Below, one piece after another: positions 5,448-14,800 of a stretch of 26,654 nt of DNA. A program made the translations under genes and the position numbers. Numbering within the stretch: position 1 is the first letter of the stretch; each line of letters begins with the position of its first letter. The notes under the pieces are model-generated. The model was not told the DNA's origin, searched no databases, and saw only the letters and a list, made by a program, of their open reading frames with translations. Origin of the DNA: a virus; the IMG/VR virus record IMGVR_UViG_3300006026_000083, positions 1-26,654 of that record; one strand, written 5' to 3'.

Positions 5448-8400
5448 TATGCCAAAGCAATTACTCTAAGATCCTTTATCCTTGGTGGATTTGACTGACT
5501 TGTAGATGAACCAATAATTTTGATACTAAAATATCTAAACTCTGGAAGATCATCTGCAGTAAATGTATAGTCATTAAATAATACATCATTAGTATTTGAT
5601 GATAAAACATCAGTCTTAACAACTTTCTTATCTGATAAACCATCAGAAGCAGAAATATCAATCACATTTCCATTCACATCCAAATTATTGTATCCTGGGA
5701 AGGGATAATAAACTGGATCATTTTCTGTAGTATTTGAGATCGAATAAAATACTCTAACATCATTAAATATATTTACATGTGCAGAAAGTAGAACTTTTAA
5801 AGAAGTTGCTGGATTTTCCAATTCAACTGGTAAGTTACAATAAATGAATTCATTAGGATCAGAGTTTAAAGTAGAAGTTCTTGGATCATTTACATAGTCA
5901 GTTATTGGGGCATTTACCCTATTTGATGTTAGAATAACACCTATTCTATCAAGATCAACTACTGGAGAAACTCTAATATCAGCAGAAGATAGACTTAGCT
6001 CTAATTCTAATGATTTATTTGAAATTAAATTTGTATTATGAATGGATTCATTGACCGTTGATGTTATTAATCTTGGTTCTGTAAAATAATTAGTTTCATC
6101 TAAGGTAATGTCTACTATTGGACTTTCTAAGAACGATACTTCATTACCATCTACACTAGTTCCTGTTATACTCTTAAGTTTTGCCGTTACATTAGTTTCT
6201 GGCAGAACTAAAGTTTGTACAATAGGTCTCATTGATTCATACTGTATATTTTGAGTTGCATTTACAAGCTCACCACCATCAGATTTTGACTTACGAATGT
6301 AAAGTTTCTGTACACTTGGATCAGAATCTCTATTGATACCATTTTGAGATGTATCTAGTTTTATGTAATAAAAATCAAAACCTATAGATCTTGGAACAAG
6401 TGCATCTTGTAGATAATGTAGTTTGTTTATTCTCCTTAAAGAAATACCATTATTTTCATATTTAAATACCGTAGTTTCTTCTGGATATGATATTGATTGT
6501 GTATTATCAATTTGCCTTGTAATTCCAGTTAAAGTTCCATTTGATATTCCAGTGTATGAAATAATCTCATCATTTATTAGAATGTACCCAGGATTTGTTG
6601 CACTAACTTCAATATTTTCAAATGTTGTGAAGTTTGTTGTGCTAGCAATACTAACAGGACCAGAGTCCGAGAAAGTATATTCTGCAGTCAGTGAAGTTGG
6701 TTCTATATCAGATCCTACTTCTGATAACTGGACAACATTTGTTTTAGAATGCATTGCATGGTTTTTATGATTTACTTTAATATGTAAACCATCTTCAAAT
6801 GGAGATGAAATCTCTATGTTTGAAATGACAGAATCTGCTCCACCAGTATCAAAAATAGTAGTGGTTATTCCTAAAGAATTATCATATAGTAATGATTTTG
6901 ATGTGTTATTCTCAAAATTACCCTGAACATTATCCACTACTAATTGATTAATTCCATTAATATTGGATATAGTAAATTGTGCATTTTTTCCTAAAGGTTG
7001 TGAACCAATACTATCAATAGTTACTACATCACCTTGCTGATATCCAAATCCACCCGAATTAATAGTTGCTGCAATTGCAACTCCATTTGTACTCCCATCA
7101 GCGCCTATAGTAATATCTGCTGTTGCATTTTTACCTAAACCACTTACCGATGTTAGAGATACTCCATTAAATGTAAAAGAAGAACCATCTGATGGAGTAT
7201 ATCCAATTCCAGCATTTGTTATGGTTAATTGTCCAGAAGCAGATCCACCATATCCAACAACATCACCCCTAACAAAACTATTGTTTTGTTGTTTAATAGT
7301 ATTTCCAATATCTAAAGATGTAATATCTATCACATTTGTAGTTGTTATAATTACTTTTCTGGATTCAAATTCTAAAGGATCTGGAACCAAAGTAGCTATT
7401 TGATCATTACCCAAATCCAACCTTGGGTTAAAGAATGATATAGTTCCTGGGGAATCATTATTAAATGTAGCAGCATATAGTCTAAACTTCAAATCTTCAT
7501 ATTGACTTGCAGTCCAGGTAGATCCATTTTGAGATTTAAATAGTGATCCCAAATCTGGTTGCTGCGAAACAAGAGTTTGTCTTGATTCTTCTTGAAGTAA
7601 TGTTGATACGTCAATCTCTCCCATTTTTGAAATCCAAACAGTATAATCATTTGAATCACTTAATAAAACTATCGCATATTCTTTATTACCTTCCAAATAT
7701 ATTGGGGATGGGAAGAATACTTCAGTTACTGTTAAAGAATCTTCGGAAGTAAATACCTGTTGTGGATTTATGACAACTTCAGAAAATGGACAAACTTCAT
7801 TTGTTGGATACCCATTAACCATAGGTCTTAATTGAACTGTAACTGGTATTATTGGATCTTTAGTTCTAAAGAATAGATCAACACTAGTTACAAATATACC
7901 ATTAGTTTCACTAACTAAAAATGATTGTGCTAAAGGATCCCTATTTCGAGTTGACCTAATTAGTTGTCTTGCGAATCTTCCTGCACTGGGTGGATTTCTT
8001 CTGGGTGGATTTCTTTGACCTCTACGTCCTTGGTTCGGTGCTGGAGCGGGACGCCCACGACCAGCACTTACTGGTTGAGGAAAAACTTGTGGTCGTGGTG
8101 GCGGTGCTGGCGGTGGTGGTGGCGGCGGTGGCGGTGGATCTGGTATAAATCTTGATCTAGTTTCTTGGCTTCTATCTACTGCAGTAGTTACTTGAACATC
8201 TGGTACTGCTGGTCTTCTCTCTGTAGTATCTACAACTTCAAATCTTGGTTTTCGTGTAGATCTTATAGTTTCTTGAACTGTATTCATAGTTCCAGAAGCA
8301 AAATATTGCTCTTCTCCAGAACTATCTACAAGTCCTCCAATTTTTGTATTAGTTGAACTATTTGTTAGTCTAAAGACCTTTGTTCCTGCCTCAAAACTTG

Positions 8401-11400
8401 GATTTGAAGGTACATTTGGGTTTGGAATAAAGAATGATCCTTTTATAGAACCAATACTATCAGTAAATAACCTTACATTTACTACTTCTGCCTCTCCATT
8501 AGGACCTCTTAGCCTCATACCTGGAACAATAAATCCACGATACAGTGATTGATTGTTTTCTGATAGTGATCTAGTGTCAACGTTCAATAATATTGAAGAA
8601 CTTGAATATTCTGCTGGTACTATATAATTTTGATCATATGGACTCTCAACGTAAACATCACTAGGATTTGATATTGGTCCGTATTTGTGGTTTGACTTTG
8701 CTACTCTAAATTGAATTCTTGGTAAAGATCTACCAAAGAATAATCTTCTTCCTCTAAAAAATCTTCCTCTTCTTCCAATTCTTGTTCCTCTGACAAGATC
8801 ACCAACATTAAAAATTCCCCTAATCATTCTTATTTCGATTAGTTTTGGAACTATAAATTGATTTACATCCTGCTCATCAAAAAATCCATATAATCTTGTA
8901 AAAGGTTTGAATCTTCTTGCAGTAAATTCTATATTTCTAGATCTCATGAAAGGAATAACAGAGGTGTTGACAACTCTGTCTCCCTCACTCCTAGTTTCAA
9001 CTTGTTCAGATACTCTTAGTCTTTTACCATCTCTTTGATCAAAACCAGTTTGTGTTGTAGTGGTTACAGTTGTTGTTGTTACATCTCTAACATCAGTTCT
9101 AACAGTACCCCTTCCTCTTCTTATATTACTTTGATTTCTCCAATTACTTCTAGTAGTTGATGATGTACTCGTAGAAGTGGATCCAGTCCAAGTAGTTTCC
9201 CAAGAACCCCAAACAATTGGACCGAGACCAGTTTGTGCATCATAACCAGCATATTCTAGTTGTAATCTTGTTTGGGTATAATCATCTGATGTTATTGTTT
9301 GTGGTCTTAATCTAGTTTGATCAATCCAGATATCAGATGATGGGAATAACTCAATTGTACCCGCATAAGTAGTAACTAAATACGGAGTCACATTTTCAAC
9401 TCTTGTTGCAAATGGATTTTCAACTATTACTTCATCAGTATAATCTAATGTTAGTAATTGTCCAGTTTTTCTTATATTTGATCCAATAAGATCATCCACA
9501 AATTCAGAATCTGCAACTGTACCTGAAGTAGTTCCAATGCCAAGTAAAGATCTTCCACCCAAAAGCAAATCAATTTGTGTAGTAAAGTGAGAAGGTCTTA
9601 GTTCTAGATTTACTGGATCTATACTGTTAGTAACCCTAGAACTCTTAATTTGCGTTTTTCTAGTACTAAAATTATCAACATATATTCCAGATTTAAACCT
9701 TGTTAGTCCATTTGAATCTGGAATTGTTAGTGATTCTGCTTTTGACTCTAAAAGTGACAATGCAGTATAGTATTCTAAATTATTAACTCTCTGTTCTAGT
9801 TGACCAACATCCTCCATTCTATAGCGTTTATATTTGTTTAATTTTATTTCACAATCATCAATATCACACAAATATGGTGGTATTGATATAGTAGCTACTT
9901 CAAGAGCATCTTCTATAGGTATTGGTGGCAAAGGATCTTCTGAAGGAACTCCATTTAACAACTGAAATTCTCCAGTTTTTAATAGGAACAATTTATCAAT
10001 TCTTGCCAAGTAGTGAGAATATGTTAATCTTATAGATTCATCTGATGCAAGAATATTTTTTGCAGAATTATTTGAGTCTGAAAATTGTCTTGAAGTAAAT
10101 TCAAATGGTGATAGTTGTGAATTTGAATTGAATGGTAATACCCTTGGTCTAATATCAATAATGTCTGAGGTTCTGACATCATTTTTTACACTTAATAAGT
10201 CACAATAATCAAACTGAGAATAAGAATTGGCGGTTGTAATATCACCATTTTCAGAAGAAGAAAACTCTCCAGATTCGAAAATAACTTTTATCTGATTTTT
10301 TGGACTTTTGGAATTTTCCTTCCTAATGATTCTAGAATAATCACAAATAGTATCTCTTTGCCCAGAATCTAAAGTGTATCTATCTGTTATATTTGTGGAT
10401 CCTTGTCCAATGTCTGAAATTGTTCCTAAAATATTGCTTTTTTCTGATCTTACTGTCTCACCAATAATAAATGCAAGATCGCTTAAATAAACTATAGATA
10501 TTTTTGAAGAATTTATATTTTCTACATAAATTGCTTCAGCTTCAGAAGTTTCTCCTTTAATCACTTCAGAAATAACTAAATCATCAGTTCTACCAGTTTG
10601 ACCATTTAAATTTGCTAATGTTAAAGAAGGTAATACAGGTTCAAATGTATCTGAAGATTCAAAAATAGCATATACTTTAGTTACATCAGGTTCTAACAAG
10701 CAAATTTCTTTATCCTGAACTCTTAGACCATAACCATAACTTCCATATTCTAGTCCATCATCTAAAGTCGTACTTCCAATACCAGAAGAAACTGATGTAG
10801 ATTTATTTACAATAATAGAGTTTGCTCTATTAGCAGTTTTTGTTCTACTAGTGACTCTATTTTTTGATAATGTTGCTATAAGTCTTCCAGGTCCATTGGT
10901 AGACATTCCATATATGGTGATTGATTTTGATCCATCACCATATATAAATTTATCGCCTGTCAATACTTCAAAATCACCATTAGAATTTATTAATACATAC
11001 CTTTCTTCATCGAATGGTAAAAATGCTTCATCGGATTCACATTGAATTGTATTAGTAACATTCTGATTTATTACTAAATTAAATTCTTTTCTAATTGTAA
11101 TTTCTGATTCTGTTAAATCAACATTAGAAATATATTTTTTTGGTAATGGTGTATATAAAGTATTATCTGTAGATGATTGCAATTTTGTTCCAATCAAACT
11201 AAAGTCCAATGCAATAACATCAGAAGAAGAAGGCATTAAACCATAATTTATTCCTGTTACTTCAGTAACACTTGTAATTCCAATAGTATATTCATCTGTT
11301 ATACTTACTACTTTACCATAAGTTTTATATTCTGGAGACACTAATCCAGTATTTGTAAATGATACATAGTCTCCAACTTTAAATATTTTATCTAGTTGAA

Positions 11401-13165
11401 CATCTGTTGAAACAACAGTAGATACATTAGCAACTGCTTGCCCAACAGTAACTTGACCTACACTAGTGTAATTAGAAAGTTTTGTGTCTGCATTAAAAGT
11501 CTCACCAATACCAATTGTACTATGTAATGATTTTACATCTAAAGTTTTATATTCTGTTACACTAGTAATTAATGAATTTCCATCTACACCATTGAGAATT
11601 AATTTCTCACCTTTTATAAATTTTCCTCTTGTACCATAAACAGTTGCAATTCCTGCACTATTTGTGTCAAATCTTAAATGCCCACTTGCTCCACTAGACT
11701 TACCTTCAATATAAACTGGAGTTGTCCATGAAACAGAAGAATTTAAATTTAATTCTGTATAGTATTGTGTATCATATAAAGATATGTCCCAAGTATTTAA
11801 TTCTTGAACAGCAGTATCATAAGATCCACCTTCTAAAGCATAATCATATATTCTTGATATACCAATTTCTTTGCCACTAGGAATAAATTGGTTTTCTCCA
11901 ATTCTACTATCTCTTAAACTAATTAAAGATGATGTAGTAAATCCAATTCTTGGAGCACCAACGACTCTATTAAGAGACATTGATGGACCAGTAAAATAGT
12001 TTATTGCTTGGTTTTCTAATGTACTAGTTGTTCTTGGTTTTTGGAAATCTAGATATGTTGAAGTTAAATATTCTATCTCATAACCCTTAACATATGCTTT
12101 TCCTGGAGAAATTTTATATGTCCCCAAAGATTCTCTAGGTACATTACCATTTCTAGTTAATTGATTTGATTTAAATACTCCATCATTACCTTTTCTATCA
12201 TCTAGAGTTTCTTTTGCAGACACTGAAAATGATTTTACATAAAAATCACCAGATTGCTCATAAGTTCTTCTAGCAAGCTCATCTCCAATATCATTATAAA
12301 CTGATCTGTTATATGCTTTCTCAACGCCTCCTGATCTTACAATAAAGAGTTCTACAAAGTTTTCATGTTTATCTACTTCTATTGGTCTTTTTGCTAAAAC
12401 AGCTCTTATTTGTAGTCTATCTGCACCAGGAGCTGCATAATTATTGAATCCAGAAGCATTATCGTTTAAACTATTATCTTGTCCAGATGTTACAATATTT
12501 TCATAAATTTCAAATCCAATTCTATATGATGGATTATTCTCATGAGGTTCTAATATTAAAGTCTGTGCTAAAACCTTTACAAAAGTTCCTCTTAGATAGT
12601 AAACTCCTTCCTGCATAAAAACTGCAGAACCAATAGAAGTTGATTGTGTAGGTGCAGTGGTTGTAAATGCTTGCCCTTGCTGAAAAACTGCAGCAGTTGA
12701 ATTTAGATTTTCTTCTAAAATCAATAGTTCATTATCATCAAATACCGCCTTATCATCATTTCCAGTTGAAAGATAATTTATGTATAATGTAATATACCCT
12801 CTATCAGAATATTCAGTTCCTATACTATCAACTATTTTTGCCTTAAGATTTGAATTTTGTCCCCTAATTGTAATCCCAGCCAAATCTCCCCTGAATGAGT
12901 CTAAATTTATTCCTAGATATTGACTCTCTACTTCTACACAATTTAATTCATTATTATAAGAATAATTTCCAGGAATAACTACTGACCCCTCTTTAAACAA
13001 ATGTGTTCCAATTTGTTCAACTTGGTTTTGTAAAATAGACTGTAAAGTTGTAAGTTCTCTAGATTGTACTGGAAAACCTGGCTTAAAAAGAACTTTATGA
13101 TATCCTTTTAGGGGATCATAATCATCAAAATAGGGAGATATATTTAAATTTGTTTCTTGTGGCAT
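5447..13165 (-). CDS. Giant tail/baseplate structural protein, DUF4815-type N-terminus
   Basis: This 2572-residue protein starts MPQETNLNISPYFDDYDPLK, then KGYHKVLFKPGFPVQSREL and QNQVEQIGTHLFKEGSVVIP, a signature of DUF4815-type phage tail proteins, including PGKAYVKGYEIEYL (about 352-365). A Ser/Thr/Arg-rich stretch (about 1325-1385) leads to VIPFMRSRNIEFTARRFKPF and LYGFFDEQDVNQF (about 1400-1437), then an Arg-rich patch (about 1456-1475). A poly-proline and RG/PR-rich linker (1677-1735) separates this half from DPLAQSFLV...FVTSVDLFFRTKD (about 1740-1768). Next come glycine-rich units (about 1970-2090) and one IDDE-type module (about 2175-2240). The end is PEFRYFSIKI...PRIKDLRVIALA. Its position between gp8 and gp13 is where T4 encodes gp9-gp12 and the whisker fibritin, so it probably links baseplate and adsorption apparatus; the exact role is inference. 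The ATG lies 14 bases after the gp8 stop without a clear Shine-Dalgarno sequence. Confidence 0.88.
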   Translation of the reverse strand: MPQETNLNISPYFDDYDPLKGYHKVLFKPGFPVQSRELTTLQSILQNQVEQIGTHLFKEGSVVIPGNYSYNNELNCVEVESQYLGINLDSFRGDLAGITIRGQNSNLKAKIVDSIGTEYSDRGYITLYINYLSTGNDDKAVFDDNELLILEENLNSTAAVFQQGQAFTTTAPTQSTSIGSAVFMQEGVYYLRGTFVKVLAQTLILEPHENNPSYRIGFEIYENIVTSGQDNSLNDNASGFNNYAAPGADRLQIRAVLAKRPIEVDKHENFVELFIVRSGGVEKAYNRSVYNDIGDELARRTYEQSGDFYVKSFSVSAKETLDDRKGNDGVFKSNQLTRNGNVPRESLGTYKISPGKAYVKGYEIEYLTSTYLDFQKPRTTSTLENQAINYFTGPSMSLNRVVGAPRIGFTTSSLISLRDSRIGENQFIPSGKEIGISRIYDYALEGGSYDTAVQELNTWDISLYDTQYYTELNLNSSVSWTTPVYIEGKSSGASGHLRFDTNSAGIATVYGTRGKFIKGEKLILNGVDGNSLITSVTEYKTLDVKSLHSTIGIGETFNADTKLSNYTSVGQVTVGQAVANVSTVVSTDVQLDKIFKVGDYVSFTNTGLVSPEYKTYGKVVSITDEYTIGITSVTEVTGINYGLMPSSSDVIALDFSLIGTKLQSSTDNTLYTPLPKKYISNVDLTESEITIRKEFNLVINQNVTNTIQCESDEAFLPFDEERYVLINSNGDFEVLTGDKFIYGDGSKSITIYGMSTNGPGRLIATLSKNRVTSRTKTANRANSIIVNKSTSVSSGIGSTTLDDGLEYGSYGYGLRVQDKEICLLEPDVTKVYAIFESSDTFEPVLPSLTLANLNGQTGRTDDLVISEVIKGETSEAEAIYVENINSSKISIVYLSDLAFIIGETVRSEKSNILGTISDIGQGSTNITDRYTLDSGQRDTICDYSRIIRKENSKSPKNQIKVIFESGEFSSSENGDITTANSYSQFDYCDLLSVKNDVRTSDIIDIRPRVLPFNSNSQLSPFEFTSRQFSDSNNSAKNILASDESIRLTYSHYLARIDKLFLLKTGEFQLLNGVPSEDPLPPIPIEDALEVATISIPPYLCDIDDCEIKLNKYKRYRMEDVGQLEQRVNNLEYYTALSLLESKAESLTIPDSNGLTRFKSGIYVDNFSTRKTQIKSSRVTNSIDPVNLELRPSHFTTQIDLLLGGRSLLGIGTTSGTVADSEFVDDLIGSNIRKTGQLLTLDYTDEVIVENPFATRVENVTPYLVTTYAGTIELFPSSDIWIDQTRLRPQTITSDDYTQTRLQLEYAGYDAQTGLGPIVWGSWETTWTGSTSTSTSSTTRSNWRNQSNIRRGRGTVRTDVRDVTTTTVTTTTQTGFDQRDGKRLRVSEQVETRSEGDRVVNTSVIPFMRSRNIEFTARRFKPFTRLYGFFDEQDVNQFIVPKLIEIRMIRGIFNVGDLVRGTRIGRRGRFFRGRRLFFGRSLPRIQFRVAKSNHKYGPISNPSDVYVESPYDQNYIVPAEYSSSSILLNVDTRSLSENNQSLYRGFIVPGMRLRGPNGEAEVVNVRLFTDSIGSIKGSFFIPNPNVPSNPSFEAGTKVFRLTNSSTNTKIGGLVDSSGEEQYFASGTMNTVQETIRSTRKPRFEVVDTTERRPAVPDVQVTTAVDRSQETRSRFIPDPPPPPPPPPPAPPPRPQVFPQPVSAGRGRPAPAPNQGRRGQRNPPRRNPPSAGRFARQLIRSTRNRDPLAQSFLVSETNGIFVTSVDLFFRTKDPIIPVTVQLRPMVNGYPTNEVCPFSEVVINPQQVFTSEDSLTVTEVFFPSPIYLEGNKEYAIVLLSDSNDYTVWISKMGEIDVSTLLQEESRQTLVSQQPDLGSLFKSQNGSTWTASQYEDLKFRLYAATFNNDSPGTISFFNPRLDLGNDQIATLVPDPLEFESRKVIITTTNVIDITSLDIGNTIKQQNNSFVRGDVVGYGGSASGQLTITNAGIGYTPSDGSSFTFNGVSLTSVSGLGKNATADITIGADGSTNGVAIAATINSGGFGYQQGDVVTIDSIGSQPLGKNAQFTISNINGINQLVVDNVQGNFENNTSKSLLYDNSLGITTTIFDTGGADSVISNIEISSPFEDGLHIKVNHKNHAMHSKTNVVQLSEVGSDIEPTSLTAEYTFSDSGPVSIASTTNFTTFENIEVSATNPGYILINDEIISYTGISNGTLTGITRQIDNTQSISYPEETTVFKYENNGISLRRINKLHYLQDALVPRSIGFDFYYIKLDTSQNGINRDSDPSVQKLYIRKSKSDGGELVNATQNIQYESMRPIVQTLVLPETNVTAKLKSITGTSVDGNEVSFLESPIVDITLDETNYFTEPRLITSTVNESIHNTNLISNKSLELELSLSSADIRVSPVVDLDRIGVILTSNRVNAPITDYVNDPRTSTLNSDPNEFIYCNLPVELENPATSLKVLLSAHVNIFNDVRVFYSISNTTENDPVYYPFPGYNNLDVNGNVIDISASDGLSDKKVVKTDVLSSNTNDVLFNDYTFTADDLPEFRYFSIKIIGSSTSQSNPPRIKDLRVIALA
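8096..8137 (-). repeat. Poly-proline tract P10-A-P3 in the 2572-residue protein
   Basis: Codons for ten consecutive prolines (residues 1677-1686), one alanine and three prolines, written with mixed CCA/CCG codons, follow Asp1676. The next ~45 residues are rich in Arg, Pro, Gln and Gly. The tract is a sharp local GC rise in an AT-rich gene. Mixed codons argue for selection on the protein and against simple triplet slippage. Such a run normally needs EF-P to be translated; as a rigid linker it would separate the N-terminal and C-terminal halves. Confidence 0.9.
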
Positions 13166-13179
13166 GATTTTAACGGAAT

Positions 13180-14763
13180 TTAGAATTGTAATACAACTTT
13201 AATGTCTTCTCTTTGATTCACAGATCTTGTAATAGATGGTCTATTATCAACATAAATTATGTTTCCCGAATATTTTTCTACCTCTGGTAGAGCAACTCCA
13301 TTTACAAAATTTTGCCCTAAATAATACGTCTTATTATTTATGACAGTACTTATACCTGGATTATTATTTTGACCAAATCCACTATCAATATATAGGTCAC
13401 TAGAACCACCTACAATTTTCAACTCTCCACCATCTGATACGCTAGATGTAAATTTGTTTATCGATAATCCATAGGTTGGTCTATCATTTATTGTTCCATC
13501 GGTGTTGAATCCAACTATAGACCTATCCTGCCAATACTTTAAAACTCCTGTCTGACTATCATAAGAAAGAACTCTACCAACAGCGGTCACTCCAGTACCA
13601 ATTGTTTGGGTTATTATTGAATTTGGTTCATATCTTGTAGTTTTATAATCATCTTGGTTTGGTGCTAAACCAATAAGTTTTATAGCGTCTAAAGAAGTTA
13701 CTCTATCATCAGTAAGTATTGTATTTGAATTATAAGATAATGGATTTTTGATTATACCTATTCTAGATACTTTTGTTCCCGTAACAAAATCTGGATTCTG
13801 AACATCATTCTCTATTCGCGAATAGAGTAATACATTTGTAGAACCCAATTCCCTGTATACATCATATCCATGTCCATTTACTGGTGGGATAATAACATCA
13901 AACTTTGGAGATGATGCACCTAAAGGAACAGAACCTTTAATTAAATCTACAGTACCAAAAGTGTAACCACTTCCACCCTTAGATATTGTAACAGATTCTA
14001 CTTTTGCATCATTATTCACAACTATTGTACATTCTGCTCCTGTACCATCACCAGATATTGGTACATTTGTATATGTCGTATTTGGTGGTCCAACTAAAAG
14101 ACCTCTATCCTTTATAAAAATAGTTTTTAATTGACCACTAGATAATGCATTATTTCTAATATTAGTATATTCCGAATTTGATTCCCAATCAGTTGGAACT
14201 GGAATAAAATTTAAGGAGTCAAATTTTACAATATCGTTTGGATTGATAGTATACAGATACTTCCAAACATATCCATCACCACTAGTTCCAGCAGATCTTG
14301 GCTCTAAATCTGTAAAATTTGGTTCATCTAGTGAGGGTTTTCCATTTGTATTTTCTGGATCCAATCCATTATTTAAACAAACATAAACCCTAAATTGACT
14401 ATTAATTACATAAAAATTTGATGAATATAAACTTGTTTTGTTGGACGGTCTAGAAAGATTTGTCCTAGAAATATCATGTCTGTATGAATCATAAATCGTT
14501 CCAGATTCCCATTGAATTTTTCTAACAACGAGTCTTATGTCATCTGGTGATATTTTTTTTAATGCTATTAATGATTCCCAATATGAATTATCTTCATCGA
14601 AACAGTCTTTTGGGGAAATTGGATTACTATCCCAAGAAGGACTTATAGAATCTGAATTTGGTAGTCCTACAAAAGTATAGTAAGACTGATTAGAATCTCG
14701 AATATCCTCCACAAAAGATTTGGCATTATTTATTCTCAAGTAATCAGTTATGATTGCAGCCAT
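13180..14763 (-). CDS. 8: Baseplate wedge subunit gp8
   Basis: The product resembles T4 gp8, which joins gp7, gp6 and gp10 in the baseplate wedge. Matching elements are the N-terminal TSKF-like NNAKSFVEDIRDS, YTFVGLPNSD near 30-40, NSQFRVYVCLNNG (where T4 has a comparable VYRCLD), GTSGDGYVWKYLYTI followed by NFIPVPTDW (T4: EPGDGYVWEYLFEI, then VVPWP), and the C-terminus GNIIYVDNRPSITRSVNQRE ending DIKVVLQF (T4: GEMIYMENRPPIIMAMDQTE ending INILFTF). Length is 527 residues against 334 in T4. The extra residues include a GGSGY unit (about 257-262) and an IIPPVNGHGYDVYRELG segment (about 289-305) also familiar from other T4-like marine phage tail proteins. The gene follows the 3899-residue gene after 35 bases, the largest gap in the window, where a late-promoter-like motif occurs. 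Confidence 0.92.
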   Translation of the reverse strand: MAAIITDYLRINNAKSFVEDIRDSNQSYYTFVGLPNSDSISPSWDSNPISPKDCFDEDNSYWESLIALKKISPDDIRLVVRKIQWESGTIYDSYRHDISRTNLSRPSNKTSLYSSNFYVINSQFRVYVCLNNGLDPENTNGKPSLDEPNFTDLEPRSAGTSGDGYVWKYLYTINPNDIVKFDSLNFIPVPTDWESNSEYTNIRNNALSSGQLKTIFIKDRGLLVGPPNTTYTNVPISGDGTGAECTIVVNNDAKVESVTISKGGSGYTFGTVDLIKGSVPLGASSPKFDVIIPPVNGHGYDVYRELGSTNVLLYSRIENDVQNPDFVTGTKVSRIGIIKNPLSYNSNTILTDDRVTSLDAIKLIGLAPNQDDYKTTRYEPNSIITQTIGTGVTAVGRVLSYDSQTGVLKYWQDRSIVGFNTDGTINDRPTYGLSINKFTSSVSDGGELKIVGGSSDLYIDSGFGQNNNPGISTVINNKTYYLGQNFVNGVALPEVEKYSGNIIYVDNRPSITRSVNQREDIKVVLQF

Positions 14764-14792
14764 TTCTAGTATCTAACTAAGATTTGTTTATT

Positions 14793-14800
14793 TATTTATC
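14793..14800 (-). promoter_or_regulatory. Late-promoter-like motif GATAAATA upstream of gp8
   Basis: The minus strand reads TGATAAATAAATAAAC across the stop of the 3899-residue gene. GATAAATA and an overlapping AATAAATA each match 7 of 8 positions of the T4 late consensus TATAAATA. The motif ends 29 bases before the gp8 ATG, leaving room for a short leader. This is the longest intergenic gap in the window, which favours a promoter, but base composition makes chance matches common. Confidence 0.45.

Noticed and set aside
3017-6770. Plus-strand open frames such as 3017-3310 and 6423-6770
   Set aside because: They lie entirely opposite strongly coding minus-strand genes (gp14 and the 2572-residue protein), and their translations are low-information and without recognisable motifs.
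8090-8140. GC-rich patch as a sign of inserted foreign DNA or a DNA repeat element
   Set aside because: It stays in frame, encodes a proline tract with mixed codons, and has no flanking repeats.
7964-8356. Plus-strand frames rich in Trp/Arg/Ser opposite the proline tract (7964-8155, 8165-8356)
   Set aside because: They are complements of the Pro/Arg-rich minus-strand coding; the odd composition is explained by that.
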